Assembly (NCBI GenBank): GCA_964484195.1
Contig: CAZAER010000013.1
Span: forward strand, 62,001-126,000
Direction: 5' to 3'
Origin: JALHOP01 sp964484195
GTDB lineage: Bacteria; Myxococcota; XYA12-FULL-58-9; JALHOP01
Length of the DNA: 64,000 nt
Part shown: positions 41,099 through 51,676 of the stretch, in pieces
How the letters are laid out: the number at the start of each line of letters is the position of its first letter
Numbering within the stretch: the first letter of the stretch is position 1
Notes under the pieces: model-generated
Told to the model about the DNA's origin: nothing
Seen by the model: the letters and a program-made list of their open reading frames with translations, nothing else
Database searches by the model: none
Translations under genes and position numbers: made by a program

Positions 41099-43873
41099 TC
41101 AGGCGCGCGCCACGCGGGGTGGCACCGGCGAGATCCAGCCGATCAGCAACAACAAGAGGCCAACCACGAGGAACGAGATGATGCGAGCGACCGTCTGGAT
41201 GTGCGACAGGTCGACGAGGAAGAGCTTGAGGACGACGACACCGAGGAGGGAGCCGCCGACCATCCACACCACGCGCCATTTTTTGCGTGAGGCCAGCGCC
41301 GTGACCGCGAGGGCGATGAGCGTCCAGGCGATCGACAGCGAGCTCTGGACGACCGTCGAGTCCATGAGATCGTCCCAATCCCACGGCACGTCCGCGAAGT
41401 AGTGGCAGCTGCGTACGCAGACCGCGGAGAGATGGGCGAAGAGAACGAAACAGAGTACGGAAATGAAGGGCACGCGCAGCGCTTCGAAGCGTTCGGGATA
41501 GCGGACACGTACACGCAGAGCCCACGCGACGCCGGCGAGAATGATGAACGCCTGGGTCAGATCGAGCGGCGTGAGCAATGGGACGTACGGCAGGGGCGAG
41601 GGATCGCCGTCGCTGCCGAAGCTGCCGCCCAGGCTCCAGAACAACAGGTAGACGACGACCGGCACGAAGCCGTTGATGATCGCGGTGCGGTGCGTGACCA
41701 TCGGCCAGCGGTCGCGCAGGTCAGCCGCCAAGAAAGCGAACAGCACGAACGCGGGAATGAGCGCGACCGCCACCGCGGACCACACACCCTCGGGCACATG
41801 ACGATCGATGTGCAGATAAGCGATGCCAGCGAGAGCCGTGGCCACGAGCAAAGGCGTGACACCGTAAGCGACCGCCAAGGTCTTGCTGTAGCGCTCCTGA
41901 TCTTGGCGCCAGAGCACGAACATCCACGCGGCCAACGCGAACAGCCAACCGGCCCACGACCAGTCTTGCTGTTGCGAAAGGCCAAGCTCGAGCACGGCCC
42001 AAATGACGAGGCCGACGGCGAGCTGAGGCCCGAGCAACAAGGCACCGAGACGGCCCGCCGTCCACGCGAGGCGCTTGGCGAGCAAGTCCAGCGCCAGGGT
42101 GTGGAGGGTGATCGCGGTGAGCGTGATGATCGCGAAGTATTCTTTCCGGTCGTGATCGACGATGTCGTAGAGCGTTCCGCCGGTGAGCCAACCGACCGCC
42201 CACACGACGAGCAGGCCCTGGGCAACCGAGGAGACTGCCGACACGCGGGTGCGCAGGAAGTACGCCGATGCGAGCGCACCCACGGCGCGCAAGAAGGCGT
42301 AGGGATAGACCGCCTCGATGACCGGCTGGCTGGCTTCCGCCGAGCCCGGTGAGTCGAAGGTCACGCCTGCGGCGAACTGCAGGAGCACACCAGCGGCTTC
42401 GGCGAGGGGCTTCTTCTGACGACGACCGACCCAGACGAGACCAGCGCCTTCGAGCGCGTACGCCGCCGCGGTCCAGCTCGCGTTCAGCGCGAACGGGATG
42501 GCCATGGTGACGAACACCACGCCGATGGCGAGAAATGCCTCGGCAAGGAAGCGACCGTGCTCGGGTGAGCGTTTCCACACCAGCGACGCCACACCCACGT
42601 AAAACGCCGCGACGATCACCGCCGAGATGGCGAGGCCCCAGGGCGTGTCTTTCACCAGGCCGACCTGCAACGCGAACGCTATAGCGGGCAGACCGAAGAC
42701 CAACGTCCCGTCGATGACGCCACGGCTCGTTTGCGGCCGCTTCACCGCATAGAAGACCGCGATGGTCGCGTAGAACACGAAGAAGAGCGCCAAGAAGAAC
42801 TGCGTCCAGGCGTAGTTCTCGGGTTGGTACGCCGAAAGGCCCCACGCCGTGCCCACGAGGAACGTGCAGGTGAAGCCGAGCAGATTGAGAACGCGCCAGT
42901 CCTTGAACCAGGAGATGGCGAGAATGCCGGCATTCAAGATGGCGTAATACGTAAAGAGCGCGACGAAGTTGCCGCTGTTGTTCGAGGCAAGAATCGGCGC
43001 CATGAAGCCGCCGAGCACGCCCAACACCGCGAGAGCCAGCGCGTCCTGCACGATGGCGAGGAACGCAGTCGCGAGCGCGAGGACGACGAACACCGCGAGC
43101 GCGGCGCCGTGCGGAATCAGGTCGTAGATTTTCAGCGCTGCAAACGTGACCAGATAGATCGTGCCGATGCCGCCGCCCTGCAGACTGACCGCGTAGGCTG
43201 CGCGTTTCGTGCGCAAGCGGAAGCCGACGACGAGCAAGCCCATGCCGAGAATCACCGTGGCGATGAGGCGCAGCTCGATCGGGAACATCCCGTGCTCCGC
43301 GCCGTACTTCACGAGGAAGCCGACACCGAACAGAAGAATGATGACGCCGACGCGGACGACGGTGTTGCCGCCGAAGATCAGCGACTTGAGGAGGGCGAAC
43401 GGATCCGGACCGCTTGGTGCGGCCGTCGGCTGTTCGGCCGTCGGCCATCGGCCATCGGCGATCGGCAATCGGCCATCGGCAATCGGTGATCGGCCATCGG
43501 CAATCGGCGCTCGGCTATCGGCCATCGGCCCACTCGCCCGCGATCCCCCCTCTCCCTCCGCCGGCAGCTCGACCGTCTTCCTCTCCGACGAGGGCACCTC
43601 TTCGCTCAGCGGCGCCCGAATCACCGCCGGAGCGACCGGCGCGGGCGTCACAATCGTCTCGGCGACGATCGTCGTCGCGCGCGGCTGGCTCTGCACCATG
43701 TGCAGCTGCAGCTCGAGCGCCTTGAGGCGATCATCCAACGTCTTGCGGCGCTGGTGATCGATGATCATCCGCGCAGCCAGATAGCCAATGATCATGCCGA
43801 TGAACGCCCCGTTGGCTTCATCGGCCGCCGCCCCCATCAACCCGCCCAGCACGACCAGGAAGAAGGTCACCAT
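41099..43873 (-). CDS. DUF2339-family polytopic membrane protein with 7-residue repeat
   Basis: The 924-residue protein has a short N-terminal hydrophobic segment, a coiled coil (RRKTLDDRLKALELQLHMVQ) and a disordered Pro/Ser-rich stretch. About 25 membrane helices follow, starting near GNTVVRVGVIILLFGVGFLV. This is the DUF2339 architecture. The disordered stretch includes PIADGR repeats (about residues 117-146) encoded by a tandem heptanucleotide array. Function is unknown. It is translated just upstream of the DUF3999 gene and the two are probably one unit. Confidence 0.8.
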   Translation of the reverse strand: MVTFFLVVLGGLMGAAADEANGAFIGMIIGYLAARMIIDHQRRKTLDDRLKALELQLHMVQSQPRATTIVAETIVTPAPVAPAVIRAPLSEEVPSSERKTVELPAEGEGGSRASGPMADSRAPIADGRSPIADGRLPIADGRWPTAEQPTAAPSGPDPFALLKSLIFGGNTVVRVGVIILLFGVGFLVKYGAEHGMFPIELRLIATVILGMGLLVVGFRLRTKRAAYAVSLQGGGIGTIYLVTFAALKIYDLIPHGAALAVFVVLALATAFLAIVQDALALAVLGVLGGFMAPILASNNSGNFVALFTYYAILNAGILAISWFKDWRVLNLLGFTCTFLVGTAWGLSAYQPENYAWTQFFLALFFVFYATIAVFYAVKRPQTSRGVIDGTLVFGLPAIAFALQVGLVKDTPWGLAISAVIVAAFYVGVASLVWKRSPEHGRFLAEAFLAIGVVFVTMAIPFALNASWTAAAYALEGAGLVWVGRRQKKPLAEAAGVLLQFAAGVTFDSPGSAEASQPVIEAVYPYAFLRAVGALASAYFLRTRVSAVSSVAQGLLVVWAVGWLTGGTLYDIVDHDRKEYFAIITLTAITLHTLALDLLAKRLAWTAGRLGALLLGPQLAVGLVIWAVLELGLSQQQDWSWAGWLFALAAWMFVLWRQDQERYSKTLAVAYGVTPLLVATALAGIAYLHIDRHVPEGVWSAVAVALIPAFVLFAFLAADLRDRWPMVTHRTAIINGFVPVVVYLLFWSLGGSFGSDGDPSPLPYVPLLTPLDLTQAFIILAGVAWALRVRVRYPERFEALRVPFISVLCFVLFAHLSAVCVRSCHYFADVPWDWDDLMDSTVVQSSLSIAWTLIALAVTALASRKKWRVVWMVGGSLLGVVVLKLFLVDLSHIQTVARIISFLVVGLLLLLIGWISPVPPRVARA
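43434..43531. repeat. Tandem heptanucleotide array (TCGGCCA), 14 units
   Basis: Fourteen head-to-tail 7-mers of consensus TCGGCCA, variants differing at positions 5-7, lie inside the DUF2339 gene. Three units equal seven codons, giving PIADGRS/L/W peptide repeats. Since 7 is not a multiple of 3, gain or loss of one unit would shift the frame. Confidence 0.9.
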
Positions 43874-43938
43874 TCGGGCGAGACTCTAACCTAGCCTGGC
43901 CTCCGGCTCATAACTTACCGTTGGCACGCGCCAGCGTT

Positions 43939-44280
43939 CTACAACAGCGTCAGCAGGCAAGCGGTCCCAGCGAGGCCGGCCGACAGCGCGGTGAGATAAT
44001 TGGTCTGCTCGAACTGTTCCTGGGATCGCGCGCGGGCGATTTCGACAGGGTCGCGGCCGGCGGTTCGCGTCTGGGGTTGGGTCGGGCGGACATCGTCGGT
44101 CGCGACCATGCGGTCTTCGAACACGACACCGCGCACGCGCATGTAGTCCATGACGCGCCGCATATTGGCTCGGCTCGTGTCCAGCGTGGCGTTCAGGGAA
44201 GCCGTCTGGTCCAGAACCGAAGAAATGGACCTCTCCGTCATTGTCGCTTGCATGGTCCTGGTATCGGCACCGGACGCCAA
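43939..44280 (-). CDS. Small single-helix membrane protein, unknown function
   Basis: The 113-residue product has a helical polar part (SSVLDQTASLNATLDTSRAN, VMDYMRVRGVVFEDRMVATD) and a C-terminal membrane helix (LTALSAGLAGTACLLTLL) reaching the last residue, so it may be tail-anchored. In-frame ATGs at 44280 and 44241 are possible starts. No family is recognised. Confidence 0.45.
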   Translation of the reverse strand: MASGADTRTMQATMTERSISSVLDQTASLNATLDTSRANMRRVMDYMRVRGVVFEDRMVATDDVRPTQPQTRTAGRDPVEIARARSQEQFEQTNYLTALSAGLAGTACLLTLL

Positions 44281-44328
44281 GCGTTGTGTGACAAGCCGGC
44301 ACTCGGCCGGAACGCCTAGCCTCGGTAC

Positions 44329-45768
44329 CTAGGTGTAGCCGACCTGATGCACCGTCATGACGTTCGTCGGGCCGTGACGCATCCTCGGCGAGCTCATCAT
44401 CACCACGAGCCGGTCGCCCTTTTCCGCGAGCTGGGCCCCGAGCAGTGCCGAATCGAGCTCCTCGAAGATCTTCTCGGTCGTCTCGGCGTGCTGGCTGATG
44501 ATGTGCGGCTGCACACCCCAGACGACGCTCATCAAGTCACGCACCTGGGGTGAGGGCGTAAAAGCGATGATGGACGTCAGCGGTCGCCGCTGCGAGCACA
44601 AAACCGCCGTGGTTCCACGGAGTGTGAAGGCGACGATGGCGTGCGCGTGCAGCTGCGCCGCGACGTTGCAACCCGAGTCGATGACCACCTTGTCGGAGGT
44701 GTCGAGGCCACGCTCACGCCGCCGCGCCAGCGGGTTCGGCTGCAGGGTCTTCTCGGTCACTTCGATGATCTTGTCCATCATGGTGATGGACTCGATGGGG
44801 TACTTGCCCGAAGCGGTTTCGCCCGAGAGCATCACCGCGTCGGTCCCGTCGAGCACCGCGTTGGCGACGTCGGAGGCCTCGGCGCGGGTCGGACGCGGGT
44901 TGCGCGTCATGCTGTCGAGCATCTGCGTCGCGGTGATCACCGGGCGACCGATACGCAGCGCTTCGCGGATGATGCGCTTCTGCGCCATCGGCACTTCTTC
45001 GGGTGATAGCTCGACGCCGAGATCACCACGGGCGACCATGACTCCCCACGAGACCTCGAGGATGCCGCGCAGATTCTGCAACGCTTGCGGCTTTTCGATC
45101 TTCGAGATGATCGGCGTCTGAGCCCCCACGGACGCCAGGAGCTCTTTGAGCTCGAGCACGTCTTGCGGACGGCGCACGAACGACATGGCGATGCAGTCGA
45201 CCTTCTGCTGCACCGCGAAGAGCACGTCGGCGCGATCTTTCTCGGTGATCGCTGGAGCGGACACGATGCTCTGCGGCAGGTTCATGCCCTTACGCTGAGC
45301 GATGGCGCCGTCGTTCAAGACGCGGGCGCGGACCAAGCCCTTCTCGACGTGCGTGATCTGCAGAACGATGTTGCCGTCGTCGATGAGCAGCGGCTGACCC
45401 GGTTGGACGTCGCGATCGAGCCCGTCGTAGTCGCTGGGCAGCTCGTCACCTGTGGGCGCACGGCCGACCGCGAACGAGACGATGTCGCCGACCTTCACGG
45501 GCTTGGCGTCACCGGCGAACTTGCCAACGCGGATCTTCGGACCCTGCAAGTCGAAGAGGATGCCGACGGCGCGGCGGGATTCATGGGCTTGCTCGCGGAT
45601 GGTCGCGATAGTGCGGGCGTGCGTCTCGTGATCGCCGTGCGAGCCGTTGATGCGCGCCATATTCATGCCCGCGTCGATGAGCTTGCGGATCATCTCCGGG
45701 CTCGCCGTGGCGGGACCCAAGGTCGCGACGACCTTGGTGCGGCGCTGCGTGAGATTGCGACTAGACAT
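44329..45768 (-). CDS. pyk: Pyruvate kinase
   Basis: The 479-residue protein shows the full pyruvate kinase pattern: RRTKVVATLGPATASPEMI, MARINGSHGD (usually N-x-SHG), LFDLQGPKIRVG, ISKIEKPQAL with the catalytic Lys, VARGDLGVELSPEEVPMAQK, ATQMLDSMTRNPRPTRAE and SGETASGKYPIE. It converts phosphoenolpyruvate and ADP to pyruvate and ATP. The C-terminal domain is typical of bacterial type II enzymes regulated by sugar phosphates or AMP. It lies just downstream of the PAP2 and Fur-family genes (same strand), a likely chance linkage. Confidence 0.95.
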   Translation of the reverse strand: MSSRNLTQRRTKVVATLGPATASPEMIRKLIDAGMNMARINGSHGDHETHARTIATIREQAHESRRAVGILFDLQGPKIRVGKFAGDAKPVKVGDIVSFAVGRAPTGDELPSDYDGLDRDVQPGQPLLIDDGNIVLQITHVEKGLVRARVLNDGAIAQRKGMNLPQSIVSAPAITEKDRADVLFAVQQKVDCIAMSFVRRPQDVLELKELLASVGAQTPIISKIEKPQALQNLRGILEVSWGVMVARGDLGVELSPEEVPMAQKRIIREALRIGRPVITATQMLDSMTRNPRPTRAEASDVANAVLDGTDAVMLSGETASGKYPIESITMMDKIIEVTEKTLQPNPLARRRERGLDTSDKVVIDSGCNVAAQLHAHAIVAFTLRGTTAVLCSQRRPLTSIIAFTPSPQVRDLMSVVWGVQPHIISQHAETTEKIFEELDSALLGAQLAEKGDRLVVMMSSPRMRHGPTNVMTVHQVGYT

Positions 45769-45774
45769 AAGTGG

Positions 45775-46308
45775 TCAGGTTCTCTCGCGCTTCAGGCGAC
45801 TAATCAAGCGGGGGCCGAAACGTAATGCGGCCCATGCGGCACAGGCGCCCAGCGAAATTCCGAGCAACGCGCCGCCGAGCACATCGCTGGGATAGTGTTT
45901 CTCGAGATAGACGCGTGAAAAACCCACGAGGAGCGCGATGATCGCGAAGACCACGGTAATCTTCGGGTAAAAGCGCGCGAAAAGGGTGGCCTGCGCCGCG
46001 ATGTTGGTCGCGTGCACCGAGGGGAACGAGAAGCTGCTGCCGCCGTGGGGCCGAGGCCGTGCAACCAGCGGCTTGATGATGCTGGCGGCGACTTGATCGG
46101 TCACCAGCAGCAAGAGCAGCGCGGTCGCCACGAGGATGCGGCCCTTGTCTCCGCCTTTCCAGAGTAACCAGACCGCGATGCCGAGAATGAGCCACGAGAA
46201 TGCCCAGACGCTCGAGAGCCAACGCATCGGCAGATCGAGCCACGCGGCGTGGACGTGCGCCGCCATGAAGGCCATGGCCGCGTGGTCGAGGCGGTCGACG
46301 GCCTCCAC
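45775..46308 (-). CDS. PAP2-family membrane phosphatase
   Basis: The 177-residue protein has five to six membrane helices and the acid-phosphatase motifs KPLVARPRP (C1), FPSVHA (C2, PSxH) and SRVYLEKHYPSD (C3, with His and Asp). Such enzymes dephosphorylate lipid phosphates, for example undecaprenyl or phosphatidic acid. The substrate cannot be told from sequence. It follows the Fur-family gene by three bases. Confidence 0.88.
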   Translation of the reverse strand: MEAVDRLDHAAMAFMAAHVHAAWLDLPMRWLSSVWAFSWLILGIAVWLLWKGGDKGRILVATALLLLLVTDQVAASIIKPLVARPRPHGGSSFSFPSVHATNIAAQATLFARFYPKITVVFAIIALLVGFSRVYLEKHYPSDVLGGALLGISLGACAAWAALRFGPRLISRLKRERT

Positions 46309-46311
46309 CCT

Positions 46312-46758
46312 TTACGACTTCTTGGGACGCTTCGAGTTGAGCGGCACGGCGTAGAGCTCGAGCCGGTGACCCACGAGCTGGTAACCCAACTTCTCGGCGA
46401 CCTTGTGCTGGAGAGCTTCGATCTCGGCGTTCTGGAACTCGATGACCGTGCCGCTTTCGGTGTCGATGAGGTGATCGTGGTGCGTGTCGCGCGTTTCTTC
46501 GTAGCGGGCGCGGCCATCGCGGAAGTCGTGACGTTCGAGGATGTTGGCTTCCTCGAAGAGCCGCAGGGTGCGGTAGACCGTGGCGATGCTGATGCGCGGG
46601 TCGATTTCGGTGGCGCGGCGATAGACTTGGTCGACGTCGGGGTGATCTTCGGCGTCGGAAAGCACGCGAGCGATGACCCGGCGCTGGTCGGTCATACGGA
46701 GGCCGCGCTGCTCGCAAAGCTGCTCGAGACGCGACGCGTTGGTTGGGCTTCCGGTCAT
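46312..46758 (-). CDS. Fur-family metal-responsive regulator
   Basis: This 148-residue regulator contains the winged-helix part RGLRMTDQRRVIARVL, DVDQVYRRATEID and ISIATVYRTLRLFEEANIL. The metal-binding hinge is HDFRDGRARYEETRDTHHDHLID. The C-terminal CxxC structural zinc pair of classic Fur and Zur is absent. That fits many Fur proteins of this lineage but leaves the metal specificity (Fe, Zn, Mn or peroxide sensing) open. It is divergent from the PilT-type gene at 46829. An inverted TCTAT/ATAGA pair at 46773-46790 between them is a weak operator candidate. Confidence 0.88.
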   Translation of the reverse strand: MTGSPTNASRLEQLCEQRGLRMTDQRRVIARVLSDAEDHPDVDQVYRRATEIDPRISIATVYRTLRLFEEANILERHDFRDGRARYEETRDTHHDHLIDTESGTVIEFQNAEIEALQHKVAEKLGYQLVGHRLELYAVPLNSKRPKKS

Positions 46759-46828
46759 GGCGTGAAAGCTAGTCTATCGATCATCATAGATTGGCGGCAA
46801 GAGGCGCTTCTCTGTACCGTATACGCCG

Positions 46829-48214
46829 ATGAGTGACGCCAACACGGACGGCCTCCTCGGGCGTCTCGCCGTTCACTACAAGCTCGTTACTTTAGACCAG
46901 CTCAACGAAGTCACCCGCGATCAGGCGCGCGCCGGCGGAGCCCAGCCGCTCGGGCAGCTGCTCGTCGCCAAGGGGATCATCAGCGCCGCGCAGCTCGAGC
47001 AGCTGATGAAGGTGCAACGCGAGTACGTCGCGAAGCAGCAAGCAGCGGCACCGAAGCCCGCGCCCGCTCCGGCACAGGCCTCGTCAGGCCCTGTCGCTGG
47101 CGCCGCCGCGCAAGCAGTCGCGAACATGGCGGCGATGCGCCGTCCGACGGTGAGCGCCACCGCCAGCGGCGGTCATATCGAGATTCTCACCAAGGCGGTT
47201 GCCGACGGCGCGAGCGACATCCATTTCCACGCTGGCGCACCCATACGCTATCGCGTCCATGGCGTCTTGCACGACGTCGAGGCCGACCCATTGACCCGCG
47301 AGCGCGCCGAGTCGTTGGTCATGCAGCTCCTCGACGAAGGACAACGCGCCGTCCTCGCCGAGAAGGGCCAAGTCGACTTCGCCTACACGCTCGATGGCGT
47401 CGGGCGTTTTCGCGCCAATGCCTACCGCCAGCAGCGCGGAGTCGATTGCGTGCTTCGCGCCATCTCCGAGAAGCCGCCGACTCTGCAGCAGCTCGGGCTC
47501 CCTGCGTCACTCGCCAAGTTCACGAACTTCCACCAGGGCATGGTCCTGCTCACTGGTCCGGCTGGATGTGGCAAGTCGTCGACGCTCGCGGCGCTGGTCA
47601 ACATCATCAACGAAGAGCGTCGCGATCACATCATCACCGTCGAAGACCCCATCGAATACGTGCACGTGCCCAAACGCTGCTCGGTGAATCAGCGCCAGGC
47701 TGGCAAGCACACCGCGAGCTTCGCGCGGGCATTGCGCGGCGCGCTGCGTGAAGACCCCGATGTCATCGCGCTCGGTGAGCTCCGTGACCTCGAGACCATC
47801 TCGCTCGCATTGACCGCGGCCGAGACCGGCCACTTGGTGCTCGCGACCCTGCACACGAACAATGCCATTCGCACGATCAATCGCGTGCTCGGCGTGTTTC
47901 CTCCCGAGCAGCAAGCGCAGATCCGCACCATGGTTTCGGAGTCGTTGCGGGCGGTCGTCTCGCAGCGGTTGATCCCGCGCGCCGACGGCAAGGGGCGCGC
48001 TCTCGCGCTCGAGATCCTCGTGGTCAACAAAGCAGTCGGCAACCTCATCCGCGAAGACAAGACCTTCCAGATCCGCAGCGCCATGCAGACGGGCGGCTCC
48101 CAAGGCATGGTGCTCCTCGATGACGCGCTCAAGGACCTCATCAAGAAGGGCGTCATCACGCTCGACGAAGCCATGAAACACGCCGAAGAGCCGGCGAAGC
48201 TGAAGGGGGCGTAA
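46829..48214 (+). CDS. PilT-type twitching ATPase with N-terminal extension
   Basis: The 461-residue protein has an N-terminal domain resembling the T2SSE/GspE N-domain (MSDANTDGLLGRLAVHYKL, LGQLLVAKGIISAAQLEQLM), which is normally found in PilB/GspE rather than PilT. A Pro/Ala linker follows, then a PilT core with AVADGASDIHFHAGAPIRYR, Walker A GPAGCGKSST, the Asp box VEDPIEY, Walker B DVIALGELRDLETISLAL and the His box ATLHTNNA. The Walker B Glu is present. The core resembles PilT or PilU paralogues. It probably powers pilus retraction or a related machine and is followed by a second ATPase gene. Confidence 0.85.
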   Translation: MSDANTDGLLGRLAVHYKLVTLDQLNEVTRDQARAGGAQPLGQLLVAKGIISAAQLEQLMKVQREYVAKQQAAAPKPAPAPAQASSGPVAGAAAQAVANMAAMRRPTVSATASGGHIEILTKAVADGASDIHFHAGAPIRYRVHGVLHDVEADPLTRERAESLVMQLLDEGQRAVLAEKGQVDFAYTLDGVGRFRANAYRQQRGVDCVLRAISEKPPTLQQLGLPASLAKFTNFHQGMVLLTGPAGCGKSSTLAALVNIINEERRDHIITVEDPIEYVHVPKRCSVNQRQAGKHTASFARALRGALREDPDVIALGELRDLETISLALTAAETGHLVLATLHTNNAIRTINRVLGVFPPEQQAQIRTMVSESLRAVVSQRLIPRADGKGRALALEILVVNKAVGNLIREDKTFQIRSAMQTGGSQGMVLLDDALKDLIKKGVITLDEAMKHAEEPAKLKGA

Positions 48215-48216
48215 CC

Positions 48217-49283
<1,067 letters not shown>

Positions 49284-49287
<4 letters not shown>

Positions 49288-50591
49288 GTGCGCCGGCGCA
49301 CGCGGACCGCCGCGAGCGCTAGGAGCACCCCCAACCACGCGACGTTCGACTTGGCCTGGGCGCAGCCGTCGTCTTCGGCGGCATCGTCATCATGATCGTG
49401 ATCGCCGTCATCCTGGTCGTGCTCGGCTTCTTCGATGATGCACGTGGCATCGCAGCCATCGCCCGCGGTGGTGTTGCCGTCGTCGCAGGTTTCGCCGCTG
49501 TCGACGACGCTGTCGCCGCAACCGGCATTTTGGCAATCGCCGCGGCAGGTATCGCCGCTCACGGTGTTGCCGTCGTCACAGTCTTCGTCGAAGTCGACGA
49601 TACCGTCGCCGCACACCTCGTCGGTGCAATTGCCGCGGCAGCCGTCGTTGCTCACGGTGTTGCCGTCGTCGCATTGCTCGCCGGCGTCGGGCTGGCCATC
49701 GCCGCAGCCGACGTTGATGATCAGGCAGGTGCTGGTGCAGGTCGCGGTGTTCGGCGGCTCGCATTGCTCGCCCGTGGAGAGAACGCCGTCGCCGCAGTCG
49801 GGTAGCTGGCAGTCGTTGCGGCACGCATCGGTGTTCGTGCTGTTGCCGTCGTCGCATTCCTCGGTGGTCTGGGTGATGCCGTCGCCGCACTCCGCGTCTT
49901 TGCAGCGAACGCTGCACGCGTCGTTGTTCACGGTGTTGGCGTCGTCGCAATCTTCGCCACTGTCTTCCGCGCCATTGCCGCAGTTGGCGAGGTAGTCACC
50001 GATGACGCCTGCGTTGTTGCGGGGTGTCGGCGTGCCGGCCGCGAAATCGGCGGCGCTATCGTTGGTGTCGTCGGTATCTTGGAGGCCATTGCCTCCGTCA
50101 TTGCGGATGACTGCTTGATCGAGCGGCAGGCCGTTGGTCGGGTCGTACTTGTTGCCGAACGCATTGACACCACTGCCGGCCGCGCCGTTGAAGCTGCCCC
50201 ACGCGAAGCAGTCGACGAGGGTCGTGAAGCAGACTTTGCCGCCGACGCGGTCGATGATCGCATTGATGGTGAAGTCGGGCGTGACGTTCAGGCGGGTCGC
50301 GGCTGCCTGCGTCGCGATCAAGACGGTCATCTGACTGGCGCTGTTTGCGACGCTGTGGTCGAAGGTGATGGCCGTCTCGACGTTGTTGCGGTCGAAGACG
50401 TGCAAGACTTGTCCGTTGAACTGATTCTGTGCCGCCGAGAAGGCTTTGATCTCGATGTACTGAACCGCCGCGTCGTACTGCGAGCCCGCGAAAACCTCGT
50501 TGATCTTGGTGGAGTGAAACGAGGCGAAGGAGGGCAACGGATAGGCGAGCACCGTGAGAACGGCGGCAGCAGTCAAAACGCGCAATTTCAT
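49284..50591 (-). CDS. Exported protein with CGDG/CDDGN Cys-rich repeats and MYXO-CTERM-like sorting tail
   Basis: The 435-residue protein has a signal peptide (residues 1-23) and an N-terminal strand-rich domain (about 24-200, YIEIKAFSAAQNQFNG, similar to lamin-tail-like folds). Six Cys-rich repeats follow of the type CGDGxxxxxEQCDDGNTxxxDxC (DUF4215, about 205-385). An Asp/His-rich linker (AEHDQDDGDHDHDDD) comes next. The C-terminal tail DGCAQAKSNVAWLGVLLALA then VRVRRR (Gly-Cys, a hydrophobic helix and an Arg cluster) matches the MYXO-CTERM sorting signal pattern. It is likely surface-attached after processing. The Asp/His linker may bind metal. This protein type is characteristic of Myxococcota. 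Confidence 0.85.
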
Positions 50592-50595
50592 CGAG

Positions 50596-51579
50596 CTAGC
50601 TCCGGCGACGTGTAACCACCGCGGCTGCTAGTGCAGCCACGGACAGGGGTGCGGACCCCTCGGCTTGGTTGTTCACAACCACTACGGAGCCGGCTTCGTG
50701 TCTAGCGATGATTTCGGCGAGCGCCTGACGATTTTCTGGATCGATGCCTCGGAGGGCGTCGAAGGGCTCGTACGCCTCTTTCGCCATCTCGTAGGTCATG
50801 CCGTCGGCGAGCAGCCAGCGGACGATCATCGGCTTGTCTTTGAAGGCCTCGAGAGCGCGATATTGGGTTTCGACGGGCGGCATCGTCGGATGCACGTTGA
50901 CGCAATGGACCGCGTTGGAGTCCGCTAGAGCGTGCACGTAGCGTGGTGTGAACAGCTCTGCGTTGCGCAGCTCGATGGCGTAGCAGGGACCTTGCGGTAG
51001 AGACGATAGGAAGGTCTTGAGAGCCGGGGCAAAGCCGGCCGAGCCGCCGAGCGCGTGCACGTCTTGAGGCGAGAACTGGAAGAGGATGGCGCCGAGCTTG
51101 TCTTTCAAGCCTTCGACACAGGGCGCGACGACCGCGTCACCCGCGTAGGCCGCGTCGAGGAAGTAGGGATTGAGCTGACCACGTTGTGCGCCATAGCGGG
51201 CATGGAGGGGATAGCGGTGGATGGTGCAGAGCTCGTGGGCCTTCACGAGGAACCGGAAGTCGTCGGGGACGACCTCGGCGTAGGCACGAAAGGCGTCGCG
51301 ATCGATGGGGCCGTAGTAGGTGCGGTCGAGACCGACGGCGCGCAGCAGCGGGTGTTTGGCATAAGCGGCGAGTCCGTGGGCCGCGAGGGTCGAGGCGTTG
51401 TGGGTATCGGCGTAGACGAGACCGCGCCAGCCAGGGAATGACCACGACGATGTGCCGAAGCGGACGCCATGCGGGAGCCCAACGGCGAGCTCGTGCAGCT
51501 CGTCGGATACGTGCGCTGGCGCCACGCCTTCGATGACGGCCGCGGGACCGCTGAACAGGTCGAGCTGGGCCTTTCCCAT
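50596..51579 (-). CDS. DUF72-family protein (paralogue 1)
   Basis: The ATG at 51579 gives a 327-residue protein with the DUF72 pattern: RFGTSSWSFPGWRGLVYA near residues 37-54, FRFLVKAHELCTIH, LGAILFQFSPQDV, PCYAIELRNAELFTPRYV and VHCVNVHPTMPP. DUF72 proteins have a TIM-barrel-like fold. The biochemical role is unknown, although the family is often linked with DNA or RNA repair by gene context. A second, shorter DUF72 gene lies at 54249. It starts about 35 bases from a strong hairpin at 51615. Confidence 0.85.
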   Translation of the reverse strand: MGKAQLDLFSGPAAVIEGVAPAHVSDELHELAVGLPHGVRFGTSSWSFPGWRGLVYADTHNASTLAAHGLAAYAKHPLLRAVGLDRTYYGPIDRDAFRAYAEVVPDDFRFLVKAHELCTIHRYPLHARYGAQRGQLNPYFLDAAYAGDAVVAPCVEGLKDKLGAILFQFSPQDVHALGGSAGFAPALKTFLSSLPQGPCYAIELRNAELFTPRYVHALADSNAVHCVNVHPTMPPVETQYRALEAFKDKPMIVRWLLADGMTYEMAKEAYEPFDALRGIDPENRQALAEIIARHEAGSVVVVNNQAEGSAPLSVAALAAAVVTRRRS

Positions 51580-51614
51580 GGGCCTAGAATAACGCTCGGC
51601 TCTGACCAAATACA

Positions 51615-51656
51615 CATAGGCTCGGGGGACGCGGCGGGCGTTCCCCCGAGCCTATG
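51615..51656 (-). terminator. Strong hairpin, likely terminator of the 51677 gene
   Basis: The 15-base arms at 51615-51629 and 51642-51656 (CATAGGCTCGGGGGA and its complement) form a GC-rich stem with a 12-base loop. TGTATTT follows on the minus strand. It lies between two leftward genes. Confidence 0.65.
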
Positions 51657-51676
51657 GCTCATGGTGGGGTTTCGAC

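Noticed and set aside
41721..43448. Minus-strand 575-codon frame inside the DUF2339 gene
   Set aside because: Arg-rich shadow in another frame of the same strand; no family features.
43434..43531. Possible CRISPR-like array
   Set aside because: Units are 7 bases without unique spacers and lie in a coding sequence; a simple tandem repeat.
46773..46790. Fur box between the Fur-family gene and the PilT-type gene
   Set aside because: Only a 5-base inverted pair TCTAT/ATAGA with an 8-base gap; it does not match the 19-base Fur consensus.
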